35,116 bases of DNA from positions 1 to 35,116 of the forward strand of contig JBEKKT010000018.1 in assembly GCA_050010535.1 (NCBI GenBank), read 5' to 3'. The first letter of the stretch is position 1; the number at the start of each line of letters is the position of its first letter. The notes under the pieces are model-generated. The model was not told the DNA's origin, ran no database searches, and saw nothing but the letters and a program-made list of their open reading frames with translations. The DNA comes from JAJRAG01 sp050010535. Lineage in GTDB: Archaea; Thermoplasmatota; Thermoplasmata; Methanomassiliicoccales; JACIVX01. Of the stretch, positions 1 through 7,571 are shown piece after piece. The translations under genes were made by a program, and so were the position numbers.

Positions 1-333
1 CCCTCCGAGCACGGAGAGGACATCGGGTTCTACTCGAGCGCGAGGTTGAGGGCGATAAAGAAGTTGGTCGAGATACCCGGGGTCAAGTTCACACTGAAGA
101 CATTCCGGGACACCTTCTGTCAAATGTGCATCGACCGCGACCCGAACCTCCTAAGCGATACATCCGTCGCGATGGGGCACGCCACTTCGAGGACGACCAA
201 AATGCACTACGGGCGACTGAAAAACGATCAGGCTCTCGAGAGGCTCCAAAGAAGCTGGCAAGAATCCAGTGTAAAAAAGGGCCTTGTTAAGATTTTTGAC
301 GAGGCATCTGGCCAAAATGGGGTGCGGGCGTGA
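1..333 (+). CDS. Tyrosine recombinase/integrase, C-terminal part (cut by the window edge)
   Basis: The frame is open from the first base, so the gene begins left of the window; 110 residues are visible. The segment matches the C-terminal catalytic part of tyrosine recombinases. There is a K-x-x-R motif (LKTFRDTF) in place of the usual H-x-x-R, then MGHATSRTT, which holds the conserved GH, and a candidate nucleophile Tyr in KMHYGR. Lys in place of the first His is known in archaeal integrases. The family cuts and rejoins DNA at attachment sites. The stop codon (331-333) lies inside the tRNA-Arg acceptor stem, so the gene converges on the 3' end of that tRNA, as expected for an integrase at the border of a tRNA-targeting element. 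The upstream catalytic Arg and N-terminal domain cannot be seen, so whether the enzyme is intact is unknown. Confidence 0.8.
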   Translation, partial: PSEHGEDIGFYSSARLRAIKKLVEIPGVKFTLKTFRDTFCQMCIDRDPNLLSDTSVAMGHATSRTTKMHYGRLKNDQALERLQRSWQESSVKKGLVKIFDEASGQNGVRA

Positions 334-370
334 GGGGATTTGAACCCCTGACTTGCAGCTTAGGAGGCTG
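326..370. other. Candidate attachment site (tRNA 3' half)
   Basis: The integrase gene ends within the 3' end of tRNA-Arg. Elements of this type usually recombine at the 3' half of a tRNA and leave that half as a direct repeat at their far end. The tRNA points left, so the element would lie left of base 326. The exact core cannot be defined because the other copy is outside the window. Confidence 0.45.
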
Positions 371-399
371 CCGCCATATCCATGCTAGGCCACACGCCC
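326..399 (-). tRNA. tRNA-Arg (anticodon CCT)
   Basis: Reading the minus strand gives a full cloverleaf. The acceptor stem GGGCGTG pairs with CACGCCC. The D arm is GCC...GGC, the anticodon stem GCAGC/GCTGC encloses the loop CTCCTAA, and the T arm AGGGG/CCCCT encloses TTCAAAT. The anticodon CCT reads AGG. There is no intron and the CCA end is not encoded. A TATA-like CTATTTATCT (minus strand, about 430-439) lies at a plausible distance upstream. The 3' end of the tRNA overlaps the last 8 bp of the integrase gene. Confidence 0.95.
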
Positions 400-472
400 T
401 TTTCGCAGATCATCAAAAGAAGGTATGCAAGATAAATAGGTTGTCCACTGGCGACCCTCACATTCAGACGAG

Positions 473-498
473 GAACGTCGAGTGTTCATTCGACGTTC
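473..498. repeat. Perfect 9-bp inverted repeat with 8-nt loop
   Basis: GAACGTCGA (473-481) is followed by an 8-nt loop and its exact reverse complement TCGACGTTC (490-498). It begins 5 bp after the stop codon of the long FKBP gene on the minus strand. A transcript 3' hairpin or terminator-associated structure is the simplest reading. No strong T run follows, so termination is not proven. Confidence 0.55.
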
Positions 499-503
499 GC
501 CTA

Positions 504-1286
504 CTAAGAATCGCTCTCTTTCCGAACTTCCTTCTCCTCGAGTTCTGACTCCTTGGGAGCTGGTGTCTCCTTCTTCTCCTCTTCCTTCTTGGCGTATTCC
601 TCGACGAATTGGACCGTCTTGGCCTTCAGAGCATCCCTCAGGTCGGTTACCACCCTATACTTCGCGAGAAGCCACTTCTGATCGTACTTGCACAAGTCGG
701 GAAGTTCGAGCACGATCTTCTCATCCTCAACGATCGGCTTGAACCCCTCGCTAGTGCCGTAGTCCATCTCCAGTACTGCTTTGATCCGATCTTCGGGAGC
801 CTCGATTTTCGACAGCACCTTGAACTTGTATCTCAGACTCTTGCCCGCGAGAGGCCTGTTGAAATCCACCCTGACCCTCCCGGTCGTAACAGCCATGATC
901 GTGCCCATCCGGTTCTTCATGCTGACTTCCATGCCGACACGGGGCTCGATTTCCTGCTTCACGAACTCCCTGACAGGGTGTAGCTCGACGAGCTTCGGAT
1001 CTCTCTGGCCCGCGGCCTTCTCTGGCGGAATAACGACTTCATTCTCCACTCCGACCTCTGCTCCCTCTAGGGCCTCCTCGAGGCCGGGGAAGGCCCTACC
1101 TCCACCGACGAGCATCGGGATCGGGACATATGTCACGTTCTCGTTGAATATGTTGGCTTCTTTGGCTTTCTCTGCGCTTGTAGTATCGAAGAGCGCTCCT
1201 GTCTCGACGACCCACGCGTCGTACTCGAGACGAATGATGTCGCCCTTCGAAATTTTGACAGCGTCATCAGACTTTTCGGTTGACAT
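504..1286 (-). CDS. Long-type archaeal FKBP peptidyl-prolyl cis-trans isomerase
   Basis: This 260-residue cytoplasmic protein begins with an FKBP core (GDIIRLEYDAWVVETGALFDTT; later PMLVGGGRAFPGLEEALEGAEVG) and includes an inserted flap domain, as in SlyD-like archaeal FKBPs. A further roughly 100-residue C-terminal domain ends in a highly charged Lys/Glu tail. The family isomerises X-Pro bonds and acts as a folding chaperone. The open frame reaches a GTG at 1295, but GGTGA overlaps that GTG and stands 6 nt before the ATG at 1286, so the ATG is chosen. A TATA-like AAAAATTATAAG at 1343-1354 lies upstream on the minus strand. There is no signal peptide. A second, membrane-anchored FKBP lies at 20405-21322. 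Confidence 0.88.
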   Translation of the reverse strand: MSTEKSDDAVKISKGDIIRLEYDAWVVETGALFDTTSAEKAKEANIFNENVTYVPIPMLVGGGRAFPGLEEALEGAEVGVENEVVIPPEKAAGQRDPKLVELHPVREFVKQEIEPRVGMEVSMKNRMGTIMAVTTGRVRVDFNRPLAGKSLRYKFKVLSKIEAPEDRIKAVLEMDYGTSEGFKPIVEDEKIVLELPDLCKYDQKWLLAKYRVVTDLRDALKAKTVQFVEEYAKKEEEKKETPAPKESELEEKEVRKESDS

Positions 1287-1381
1287 CGAGTTCACCAGGT
1301 CTAACCATCAGTACGTTGCGATGGTGTCATCAATTGGTCATTCTTATAATTTTTGGTGGAAGAAGCATAGAGAGGGGGTCC

Positions 1382-2500
1382 TCAGATCGACACGAGGGAC
1401 TCCACCCTCTCCTTATCCAGAACTTTTATTAACTCAACAACGAGCTTGACGCAGTTGTCCACGTCAGCCAAATCGGCTATGGCCACATGAGAGTGTATGT
1501 GCCTTGTCGCCGGGCCGAGGACGATGCTGGGGCAACCAACATTACCGATATGTATAACACCGGCGTCCGTGCCGCCCTTCAAGACATGAGTCAACTGGTA
1601 GGGAATCCGCTGTTTTTCGCAGACATCGATGGTCAGCTCCTTCAAGGCCTGGTTGGGGATCATCGATGCGTCATAAGCGGTTATGCCGACGCCATCCCCC
1701 ATCCTAGCCGGCGCGTCCTGCGGCTCGATCCCAGGGACATCCCCTGCGATGTCGACATCCAGTACGATGGCGACATCCGGCTTCACGAGATTGGCGACCG
1801 TCCTGGCGCCTCTGAGGCCCACTTCCTCCTGAACGGTTGCGGCCCCAATCACTCGGTTCGGGTGCTCGATCTTCTTCTCGGTCAGGGTCCTGACCGCTTG
1901 AGCAGCGATGTACACACCCATGCGGTCATCGAAACCCTTTCCGAAGGCGAGGGTTCTGTTCCCAACGAACTTGCCATCTTTGAACGATCTCTTCTTCATC
2001 AAGGAGAACGTGGAGTCCGGGACGACCGCATCGCCCACGCGAACCCCAATCTCTTCGGCCTCTTCCTTGTTTGAGCAGCCGATGTCTATGAACATCTTGT
2101 CTTTCGTGACGACCTTCTTCCTCTCTTCCTCGTCCATGAGATGAGGCGGCTTGACTGCGATCACACCCTTCAAGTTGCCCTTCTTCGACATGACAATTAT
2201 GCGTTGTCCAAGGAGCGTCTGGTCAAACCAGCCTCCAAGCTGGCAGAAGTTCAGATAGCCTTTGTCGTTTATTGTCGTGATCATGAATCCGATCTCGTCG
2301 ACATGGCCTGGCAAGAGGATTGTTGGACTGTCGGAGGTCCCTTTCTTCTCAAACACCAGACTGCCCATCCTATCGCTGTAGACGGAATCGGACCACTTCT
2401 GTACATAATTCTTCACTGTCAGCGTCGCTTCCCGCTCGAATCCAGCGGGCCCGAGGCTGTTGCACAGCTCCTCGAGGAACTTCAATGACTCCTTGTCCAT
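1382..2500 (-). CDS. M42 family metalloaminopeptidase
   Basis: This 372-residue protein has the layout of M42 (TET-type) aminopeptidases and related cellulase-annotated proteins. GHVDEIGFM gives metal ligands His66 and Asp68, GFDDRMG the bridging Asp near 191, QEEVG the catalytic Glu and ligand at 225-226, DVDIAGD an Asp near 248-250, and RHIHSH a ligand His near 336-338. The family forms dodecameric cytoplasmic peptidases that trim N-terminal residues from peptides. The open frame runs about 68 codons further upstream, but that extension is low-complexity and unlike the family. The ATG at 2500 follows AGAAGGA and starts directly at the conserved LEELCNSLGPAGFE, so it is chosen. The gene is divergent from the DUF362 gene; a weak TATTTATTT lies near 2576-2588. 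Confidence 0.9.
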   Translation of the reverse strand: MDKESLKFLEELCNSLGPAGFEREATLTVKNYVQKWSDSVYSDRMGSLVFEKKGTSDSPTILLPGHVDEIGFMITTINDKGYLNFCQLGGWFDQTLLGQRIIVMSKKGNLKGVIAVKPPHLMDEEERKKVVTKDKMFIDIGCSNKEEAEEIGVRVGDAVVPDSTFSLMKKRSFKDGKFVGNRTLAFGKGFDDRMGVYIAAQAVRTLTEKKIEHPNRVIGAATVQEEVGLRGARTVANLVKPDVAIVLDVDIAGDVPGIEPQDAPARMGDGVGITAYDASMIPNQALKELTIDVCEKQRIPYQLTHVLKGGTDAGVIHIGNVGCPSIVLGPATRHIHSHVAIADLADVDNCVKLVVELIKVLDKERVESLVSI

Positions 2501-2679
2501 CAATATTCCTTCTAACCCTTCCGGAATGGAATCCTCCAAGGAACCAGGCCGGTAGCTCGCTAATGAGAAGAAGGAAATAAATACATTGTTGTATGAATAG
2601 GCACCGGCATCGAAGGGACCTGTACGACCAGACCACTTCAACGATCTCGAAGACTCCTTTGTCTTCATGGTGATGGAGA

Positions 2680-3906
2680 ATGAACGACACCAGAGTCGCT
2701 GCACGGAGGCTAGAGAATGTTGAATCCGACAAGGAGGTCGAAGTAGCGGTCGGAAGAGTCTTCGGATTGCTGGACATCGAGAGGGATCTCGCGGGAACTT
2801 CTTCGGTCGTCGTCAAACCTAATGTCTGTTGGGGGGAGGACTGGAAAACGGGCGGAACGACATGTCCGCAGCTGATCAGGGCTCTTGTTCACCTCCTCAG
2901 AGATCACGGGATCGACAAAGTGACGCTGGCCGAGGGTTCAATGGTGGGCATGAAGACAGTCGAATGTCTTACGAAGCTCGGATTCATGGACCTCGCAAAG
3001 GACCTGGACCTGAATGTGGTGGACCTAAACGAGGATGACACGGTCGATATCGATGTCCCGAACCACTTCATCTTCAAGAAGATCGAGGTCGCCAAGACCA
3101 TCGCTGAAAGCGAGTACTTCATCAACATGCCAGTGATGAAGACCCACATAAACACACTCGTCACCCTTTCGATGAAGAATCTCAAGGGCGCGATCCCTCA
3201 GAGATGGAAGAAGCGCTTGCACTACATGGGACTGGACGGAGGCATTGCAGATCTCGCCTCCGCGCTCACGCCCGACCTAATACTAATGGATGGTCTGGTC
3301 GGCCAGGAGGGGATGGGGCCTTTGACCGGTACCCCGGCATATGCGCAGGTGCTCATGGCGTCGAGGGACCCTCTCGCGATCGACATCGTCGCATCGATGG
3401 CAATGGGATTTGACCCGGCAGAGATCAAGCATCTGTCGATGTACGCTACGAGACACGGAATCGACATAAATTCGTTCAGACCCGTAGTCGTCGGGATGAC
3501 GATGTCCGATCTAGACCTGGATTTCGAGAAGCCGCATTTCGCGCTCGAAGGAGCCTATGAGGGTGTGGAGATCTTGTGGGGAGAACCATGTAGCGGTTGC
3601 GCGGGAGCTCTCAGCGTCGCCCTGGAGCGGATGGAGAAGGCCGGGGAGCTCGACGAGATCCGAAGGAATGGCGGGATGACGATCGCCCTGGGTAAGGACG
3701 TCGATCCGACAGAGAAGGCCAGGCTCATCCTGATTGGAAAGTGTCAACATAGGAACCGTGGAAAAGGGATCTACATCCCCGGCTGCCCGCCTCCGGGGAT
3801 GATTGTCCGGGACATAATACTCAAGCTTAACAAGGCTCAGTCGAAATACGGCGGCGACGCGTTCATCAAGGAAGCGGAGGAACTCTATAAGGGCGAGTCT
3901 GACTAA
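2680..3906 (+). CDS. DUF362 domain protein with Cys-rich C-terminus
   Basis: This 408-residue protein has the marks of DUF362: VVVKPNVCWG (about 43-52), TEDWKTGG-like glycine turns, INMPVMKTH (148-156), MKNLKG (165-170) and LMDGLVGQEGMGP (202-213), then RDPLAIDIVAS. The biochemical role of most members is unknown; many carry ferredoxin domains. Here there is no classical ferredoxin motif. Four cysteines lie in the last third (C304 and C307 in EPCSGC, C355, and C369 in IPGCPPPG) and might bind a metal or cluster. GGTGAT stands 5 nt before the ATG, which fixes the start. It is followed by tRNA-Thr on the same strand. No operon partner is evident. Confidence 0.8.
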   Translation: MNDTRVAARRLENVESDKEVEVAVGRVFGLLDIERDLAGTSSVVVKPNVCWGEDWKTGGTTCPQLIRALVHLLRDHGIDKVTLAEGSMVGMKTVECLTKLGFMDLAKDLDLNVVDLNEDDTVDIDVPNHFIFKKIEVAKTIAESEYFINMPVMKTHINTLVTLSMKNLKGAIPQRWKKRLHYMGLDGGIADLASALTPDLILMDGLVGQEGMGPLTGTPAYAQVLMASRDPLAIDIVASMAMGFDPAEIKHLSMYATRHGIDINSFRPVVVGMTMSDLDLDFEKPHFALEGAYEGVEILWGEPCSGCAGALSVALERMEKAGELDEIRRNGGMTIALGKDVDPTEKARLILIGKCQHRNRGKGIYIPGCPPPGMIVRDIILKLNKAQSKYGGDAFIKEAEELYKGESD

Positions 3907-3999
3907 TTCATTTTGCTATCCACTGTTCTCGTGGACTGGTTACATCCTCGCTCCGAAGGAACAAATGATAAATGCTAGTTCCGAAATAACGGAAGCGAG

Positions 4000-4072
4000 G
4001 CCACCATAGCTCAGCTGGAAGAGCGGCTGACTTGTAATCAGCAGGTCGGGAGTTCAAACCTCCCTGGTGGCT
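4000..4072 (+). tRNA. tRNA-Thr (anticodon TGT)
   Basis: The cloverleaf is complete. Acceptor GCCACCA (4000-4006) pairs with TGGTGGC (4065-4071), the D arm is GCTC/GAGC, the anticodon stem GCTGA/TCAGC encloses CTTGTAA, and the T arm GGGAG/CTCCC encloses TTCAAAC. Anticodon TGT (4033-4035) reads ACA. There is no intron and no encoded CCA. A TATA-like GATAAATG lies roughly 25-30 bp upstream (about 3967-3975). Confidence 0.96.
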
Positions 4073-4082
4073 CTGCGGATTC

Positions 4083-4101
4083 TCAGAGAACGATTCTCTG
4101 A
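4083..4101. terminator. 8-bp hairpin between convergent tRNA-Thr and aminotransferase gene
   Basis: TCAGAGAA (4083-4090), a 3-nt loop, then the exact reverse complement TTCTCTGA (4094-4101). It lies 10 bp after the tRNA and 10 bp after the stop of the opposing gene, the only space between two convergent units. A termination or RNA-end role is inferred from position; archaeal termination does not depend on such hairpins. Confidence 0.4.
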
Positions 4102-4111
4102 TCTCGAATCG

Positions 4112-5440
4112 TCACTTGACCGCGTCTCTGAGAGCGCTGTCTATGACCTCGATTCCCGCATCGATGTACTCCAGCCGCGTCGTGAGCGGGGGGATGTACC
4201 TGATGGTTGATTTCCCGCATGGGAGGAGAATAACGCCACGCTTGTAGCACAACTCGACGACTCTATCTCTTCTCTTCTTGGCCGGCTTCTTCGTCTTCCT
4301 GTCTTCGACCAATTCCGTGGCCTGCATCATTCCTAAACCGCGAACATCCCCCACGATGTCGTGCTTCTCCATCAGCTCGTCCAGCCGCTTCCTAAGATGT
4401 TTGCCGGTCTTCACGGCCGTTCTCAAGACCTTCTCTTTCTCGATAACATCGATCGTCGCCAGTGCCGAAGCGCACGCAAGCAGGTTGCCGCCGAACGTGT
4501 TCGAGTGGGCGGCCTGCACGCCGAAGTCGAGCTTCTTGTGGTAGACCGTTGCGCCTATCGGCACGCCAGACCCCAATGCCTTTGCCGCACAGAGAACATC
4601 TGGTATCACCCCGAAGTTCTCGATGCCCCAGAGCTTACCAGTTCGTCCCATTCCGGCTTGTACTTCATCGTCAACGAGCAGTATGCCATGCTTCTTGCAA
4701 GTCCTGCTCATGATCTCCACGAACTCGGTGGGCGGAACGATATAACCGCCTTCGCCCTGCACCGGCTCGATGAACAACGCCGCTACCTCCTCGGCTGGGA
4801 GGAAGGACTCGAAGTAGACCTCCTCAAGGATCTTCGCGCACCAGATACCGCAGGAAGGGTACTCAAGGTGATACGGACAGCGGTAGCAGTACGCGAACGG
4901 AATGTGCACCTCGCCCGGAACGAGAGGGAAGAACCTGTTCCTTTGGACTGGTTTGCTCGCGGTAAGCGAGAGGGAGCCCATGGTCCTGCCATGGAAGGCC
5001 CCAATGAACGATATGAACTGCTTCTTCTGGGTGTGCCATCTCGCGACTTTTATCGCAGCTTCCACAGCCTCAGTCCCGCTGTTGCTCAGAAAGACCCTTT
5101 TGTCGTATTTTCCAGGACAGATCTCGCTCAGCTTCTTGACCAGCCTCGATTGCAGATCGTAGTAGAAGTCTGTGCCGGCAAAGTGCATGACCTTCTCGGT
5201 CTGGTCCTTCACCGCCTTCACGACCCTAGGATGACAATGACCGATGTTGAGGACGCCGACCCCGCTGGCGAAGTCGAGATAGACGTTGCCATCCACGTCA
5301 TGGACGACCGGGCCGCTCGCCGACTCGACCGCTATCGGAGACGTCTTCGTGGAAGTAGCCATGTACTTCTTGTCGATCTTGATTATCTCCCTAGCCATCG
5401 GTCCTGGGGGCTCGACCCTGATCTGCGGAACCTTCGACAC
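4112..5440 (-). CDS. Class III PLP aminotransferase (GABA/ornithine type, possibly an amino-acid racemase)
   Basis: This 442-residue fold-type I PLP enzyme shows NSGTEAVEAA (120-129), AFHGRT (148-153), IEPVQGEGG (224-232), LVDDEVQAGMGRTG (255-268) and the PLP lysine K287 in AAKALGSGVPIGA. A four-cysteine insertion, C185-x2-C188-x8-C197-x3-C201, lies between the HGRT region and the EPVQGEGG strand. Archaeal members of this subgroup include omega-aminotransferases and broad-specificity amino-acid racemases, so the substrate cannot be fixed from sequence. The start is GTG at 5440, preceded by GGAGGT with a 6-nt spacer; AATAATAAAATA at 5486-5497 is a good TATA element. A separate ArgD lies at 6342-7526, so this is probably not the arginine-pathway enzyme. 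Confidence 0.85.
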   Translation of the reverse strand: MSKVPQIRVEPPGPMAREIIKIDKKYMATSTKTSPIAVESASGPVVHDVDGNVYLDFASGVGVLNIGHCHPRVVKAVKDQTEKVMHFAGTDFYYDLQSRLVKKLSEICPGKYDKRVFLSNSGTEAVEAAIKVARWHTQKKQFISFIGAFHGRTMGSLSLTASKPVQRNRFFPLVPGEVHIPFAYCYRCPYHLEYPSCGIWCAKILEEVYFESFLPAEEVAALFIEPVQGEGGYIVPPTEFVEIMSRTCKKHGILLVDDEVQAGMGRTGKLWGIENFGVIPDVLCAAKALGSGVPIGATVYHKKLDFGVQAAHSNTFGGNLLACASALATIDVIEKEKVLRTAVKTGKHLRKRLDELMEKHDIVGDVRGLGMMQATELVEDRKTKKPAKKRRDRVVELCYKRGVILLPCGKSTIRYIPPLTTRLEYIDAGIEVIDSALRDAVK

Positions 5441-5485
5441 AACAGTACCTCCTTCTCTGGCGAGTCGCTTTTATGATGCTGCTCC

Positions 5486-5497
5486 TATTTTATTATT
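5486..5497 (-). promoter_or_regulatory. TATA-like promoter of the class III aminotransferase gene
   Basis: On the minus strand AATAATAAAATA predicts a transcript start near 5465. The resulting leader of about 25 nt contains the GGAGGT ribosome site at 5447-5452. The rest of 5441-5612 shows no gene. Confidence 0.5.
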
Positions 5498-5612
5498 GCT
5501 TGGCATGAAATAGCAGAGCACAAGGACGTCATGAGAACCGCAGAAGACGGGTCGATTTCGAAGTCATACCGAACAAAAGCACAAAAACGGTTGAAACCCT
5601 GCGATATACTAC

Positions 5613-6302
5613 TTATTCCTCTTCCTGATCCTGGATCTCTTCAGCGCTCTCGATGCACTTGGAGAGTACAGAATACGCCCCTATCATGTCCGCCTCGTTA
5701 ACGATGAAGATCGTGTCAGTGTAGCAGCTGGCAGTCTCGACGATGTTCAATCCGCCCTCTGCGAGACTGGAGACCAGAGTGGCGTAGACGCCGCTCGTCT
5801 CCACGATCACCTCCGGAGACTTGACTGAGATCTCGACGAGATCCTGTCTGACCTTGAGAACATTCTCCTTTCCTACTGCTTCCACGACGTCGCCCTTCAG
5901 CTTCTCGTCGGCGATGATGGTTATTGCCTGGGTGCTCTGGATCACCTGCATTATCGCCTTCTCGTTTATGAGCTTTCTGAAGATGACCTCGAGACGGTGC
6001 AACACGGTCCAGTCGTTCTTTGCCGTCACGATACAGATCTTCGTCTTGACTTCGAGCCTGCTGTCCCCAAGGACCTTGAGGACCTCCTTCTCGTGGTCAT
6101 GCTTGCCGAGCCTCATCGCGTAGCGACGGCAGGCGATCATGACCGCCTCCTCGTTCTTAATCCCCATGTCCTTCATTATGAGGCGGGCAAGAGAGGAGAA
6201 GTTGATGAGATCCTTTGCGATGCAGTCCTTGATGCTTGGATGCGAATCGATGTAAGCGCGCGTTCTTTCAGCAATACTCTCTTTAGGAGACTCCTTCTTC
6301 AT
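5613..6302 (-). CDS. ACT-domain protein downstream of argD, candidate regulator
   Basis: This 229-residue protein of unknown function has two parts. The N-terminal 70 residues are helical (AYIDSHPSIKDCIAKDLI, then FSSLARLI) and resemble a winged-helix-like module seen in archaeal ACT proteins. The C-terminal part looks like two ACT-type units: KTKICIVTAKNDWTVLHRLE (about 92-111), and SPEVIVETSGVYATLVSSLAEGGLNIVETASC (about 163-194) with the typical GLNIVE turn. ACT domains bind amino acids. The gene follows argD by 39 bp, in which a TATA-like TTTAATACT ends about 20 bp before the ATG, so a leaderless transcript is likely. A 13-bp word in this promoter is identical to one in the argC promoter. 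A role sensing arginine or a related amino acid is inferred; no catalytic motif is visible. Confidence 0.7.
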   Translation of the reverse strand: MKKESPKESIAERTRAYIDSHPSIKDCIAKDLINFSSLARLIMKDMGIKNEEAVMIACRRYAMRLGKHDHEKEVLKVLGDSRLEVKTKICIVTAKNDWTVLHRLEVIFRKLINEKAIMQVIQSTQAITIIADEKLKGDVVEAVGKENVLKVRQDLVEISVKSPEVIVETSGVYATLVSSLAEGGLNIVETASCYTDTIFIVNEADMIGAYSVLSKCIESAEEIQDQEEE

Positions 6303-6321
6303 GAGGATTGCAGGATATCCG

Positions 6322-6334
6322 AGTCGAGTATTAA
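6322..6334 (-). promoter_or_regulatory. Promoter word shared with argC (ACT gene copy)
   Basis: The plus-strand word AGTCGAGTATTAA (TTAATACTCGACT on the coding strand) is identical to the copy at 10749-10761. It contains the likely TATA element and five further bases. The expected transcript start is close to the ATG at 6302. Confidence 0.5.
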
Positions 6335-6341
6335 ATGTTAA

Positions 6342-7526
6342 TCAAGCCGGGATACTGACAAATGACCTCAGGACCTCATCGAACCGGTCGACGGAAGACT
6401 GCCCGACGATCAAAGGCGGAACGAGACGCACAACATTTCCCGCGCAAACGTTGACAAGAATCCTCTCGGTGAACGCGACCTTCTGAAGCTTCTTCGCCTC
6501 CTCTCCCATCTCGACGCCGATCATCAAACCCTTTCCTCTGACGTCCTCAATGAACTCTCTCTCATCCGGGATCGAGCGCAACTTCGACATCCACATCCGG
6601 CCCATCTTGGCCGACCGCTCGACGAGACCTTCAGCCTTTATCGTTGAGATTACCGTCTGGGCCACAGAACAGACGAAAGGATTTCCTCCGAACGTCGAAC
6701 CGTGGGTGCCTGGGGTGAAGACCTTCGATATCTCCGGGGACGTGACAAGCGCGCCAATCGGGAATCCTCCGCCCAGAGCTTTTGCGACAGTTATCACGTC
6801 CGGAACAATTCCATAATGCTCAAAGGCGAACATCTTCCCCGTGCGACCGAAACCCGTCTGGACCTCGTCAAGAATGAGCAAAGCCCCGGAATCGTCGCAG
6901 ACATCCCTTGCCGTCCTCATGAAATCCACAGGAGGCACGATTATCCCTCCTTCGCCTTGAATCGGCTCGAGGATGACCGCCGCCGTGCCGGGATTGACGG
7001 AGTTCTTCAGCTGCTCGGAGCTTCCATACTCTATGAAGTCGAACGCCGGAAGTATGAGAGGCTCGAAGCCCGAGTGGTACTTCGGCTGGCCCGTAGCGGA
7101 AAGAGAACCTACCGTACGACCGTGAAATGAATTCCTCGCCGTGACAAATCTCGCCCTGCTAGTGTACTTCACTGCGAGTTTCAACGCCGCTTCGTTCGCC
7201 TCCGCGCCGCTGTTGACGAAAAGCGACATTCCCAATGGCGAGGGAACTATAGACGCTATAGATCGCGCTAGGTCCGCCTGCTCCTTTATCAGGTACAGAT
7301 TGGAGACATGCGCGAGCTTCTTCGCCTGTCTGCAGACCGCATCGACCACCGCAGGATGACAATGACCGAGCACGCTGACGGCTATGCCGGCGACGAGATC
7401 CAGGTACTCGTTGCCTTCAAGGTCGTAGAGGTACTCCTTCTCGCCTCTTTCGAAGCAGATTTCCTCCCTCGAGTAGTTCTGGAAAAGATAGGACTCCGTG
7501 AGTTTCTTAACGTCGCCAAGATTCAT
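6342..7526 (-). CDS. argD: Acetylornithine aminotransferase
   Basis: This 394-residue class III PLP enzyme makes N-acetylornithine from N-acetylglutamate semialdehyde; archaeal forms may also serve lysine synthesis. It shows LDLVAGIAVSVLGHCHP (44-60), NSGAEANEAALK (106-117), SFHGRTVGSLSATGQ (134-148), ILEPIQGEGG (186-195), LILDEVQTGFGRTG (218-231) and the PLP lysine near 249 in TVAKALGGGFPIGA. It lacks the four-Cys insertion of the class III paralogue at 4112-5440. GTG and ATG are adjacent at 7529 and 7526; GGGGTG stands 5 nt before the ATG. It lies 45 bp downstream of argB in the argCJBD run. The AT-rich spacer (ATAATAATACGAATAATAG on the minus strand) could add an internal promoter. Confidence 0.95.
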   Translation of the reverse strand: MNLGDVKKLTESYLFQNYSREEICFERGEKEYLYDLEGNEYLDLVAGIAVSVLGHCHPAVVDAVCRQAKKLAHVSNLYLIKEQADLARSIASIVPSPLGMSLFVNSGAEANEAALKLAVKYTSRARFVTARNSFHGRTVGSLSATGQPKYHSGFEPLILPAFDFIEYGSSEQLKNSVNPGTAAVILEPIQGEGGIIVPPVDFMRTARDVCDDSGALLILDEVQTGFGRTGKMFAFEHYGIVPDVITVAKALGGGFPIGALVTSPEISKVFTPGTHGSTFGGNPFVCSVAQTVISTIKAEGLVERSAKMGRMWMSKLRSIPDEREFIEDVRGKGLMIGVEMGEEAKKLQKVAFTERILVNVCAGNVVRLVPPLIVGQSSVDRFDEVLRSFVSIPA

Positions 7527-7571
7527 CACCGCACCCCAAGCTACACTCCAAGCTATTATTCGTATTATTAT

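Noticed and set aside
2501..2704. N-terminal extension of the M42 peptidase (68 codons)
   Set aside because: It overlaps the divergent DUF362 start, lacks family similarity, and a good start with a ribosome site exists at 2500.
4361..5476. Long open frame of 371 codons on the plus strand
   Set aside because: It is the antisense shadow of the class III aminotransferase, with no family resemblance and an Arg/Asp-rich composition typical of such shadows.
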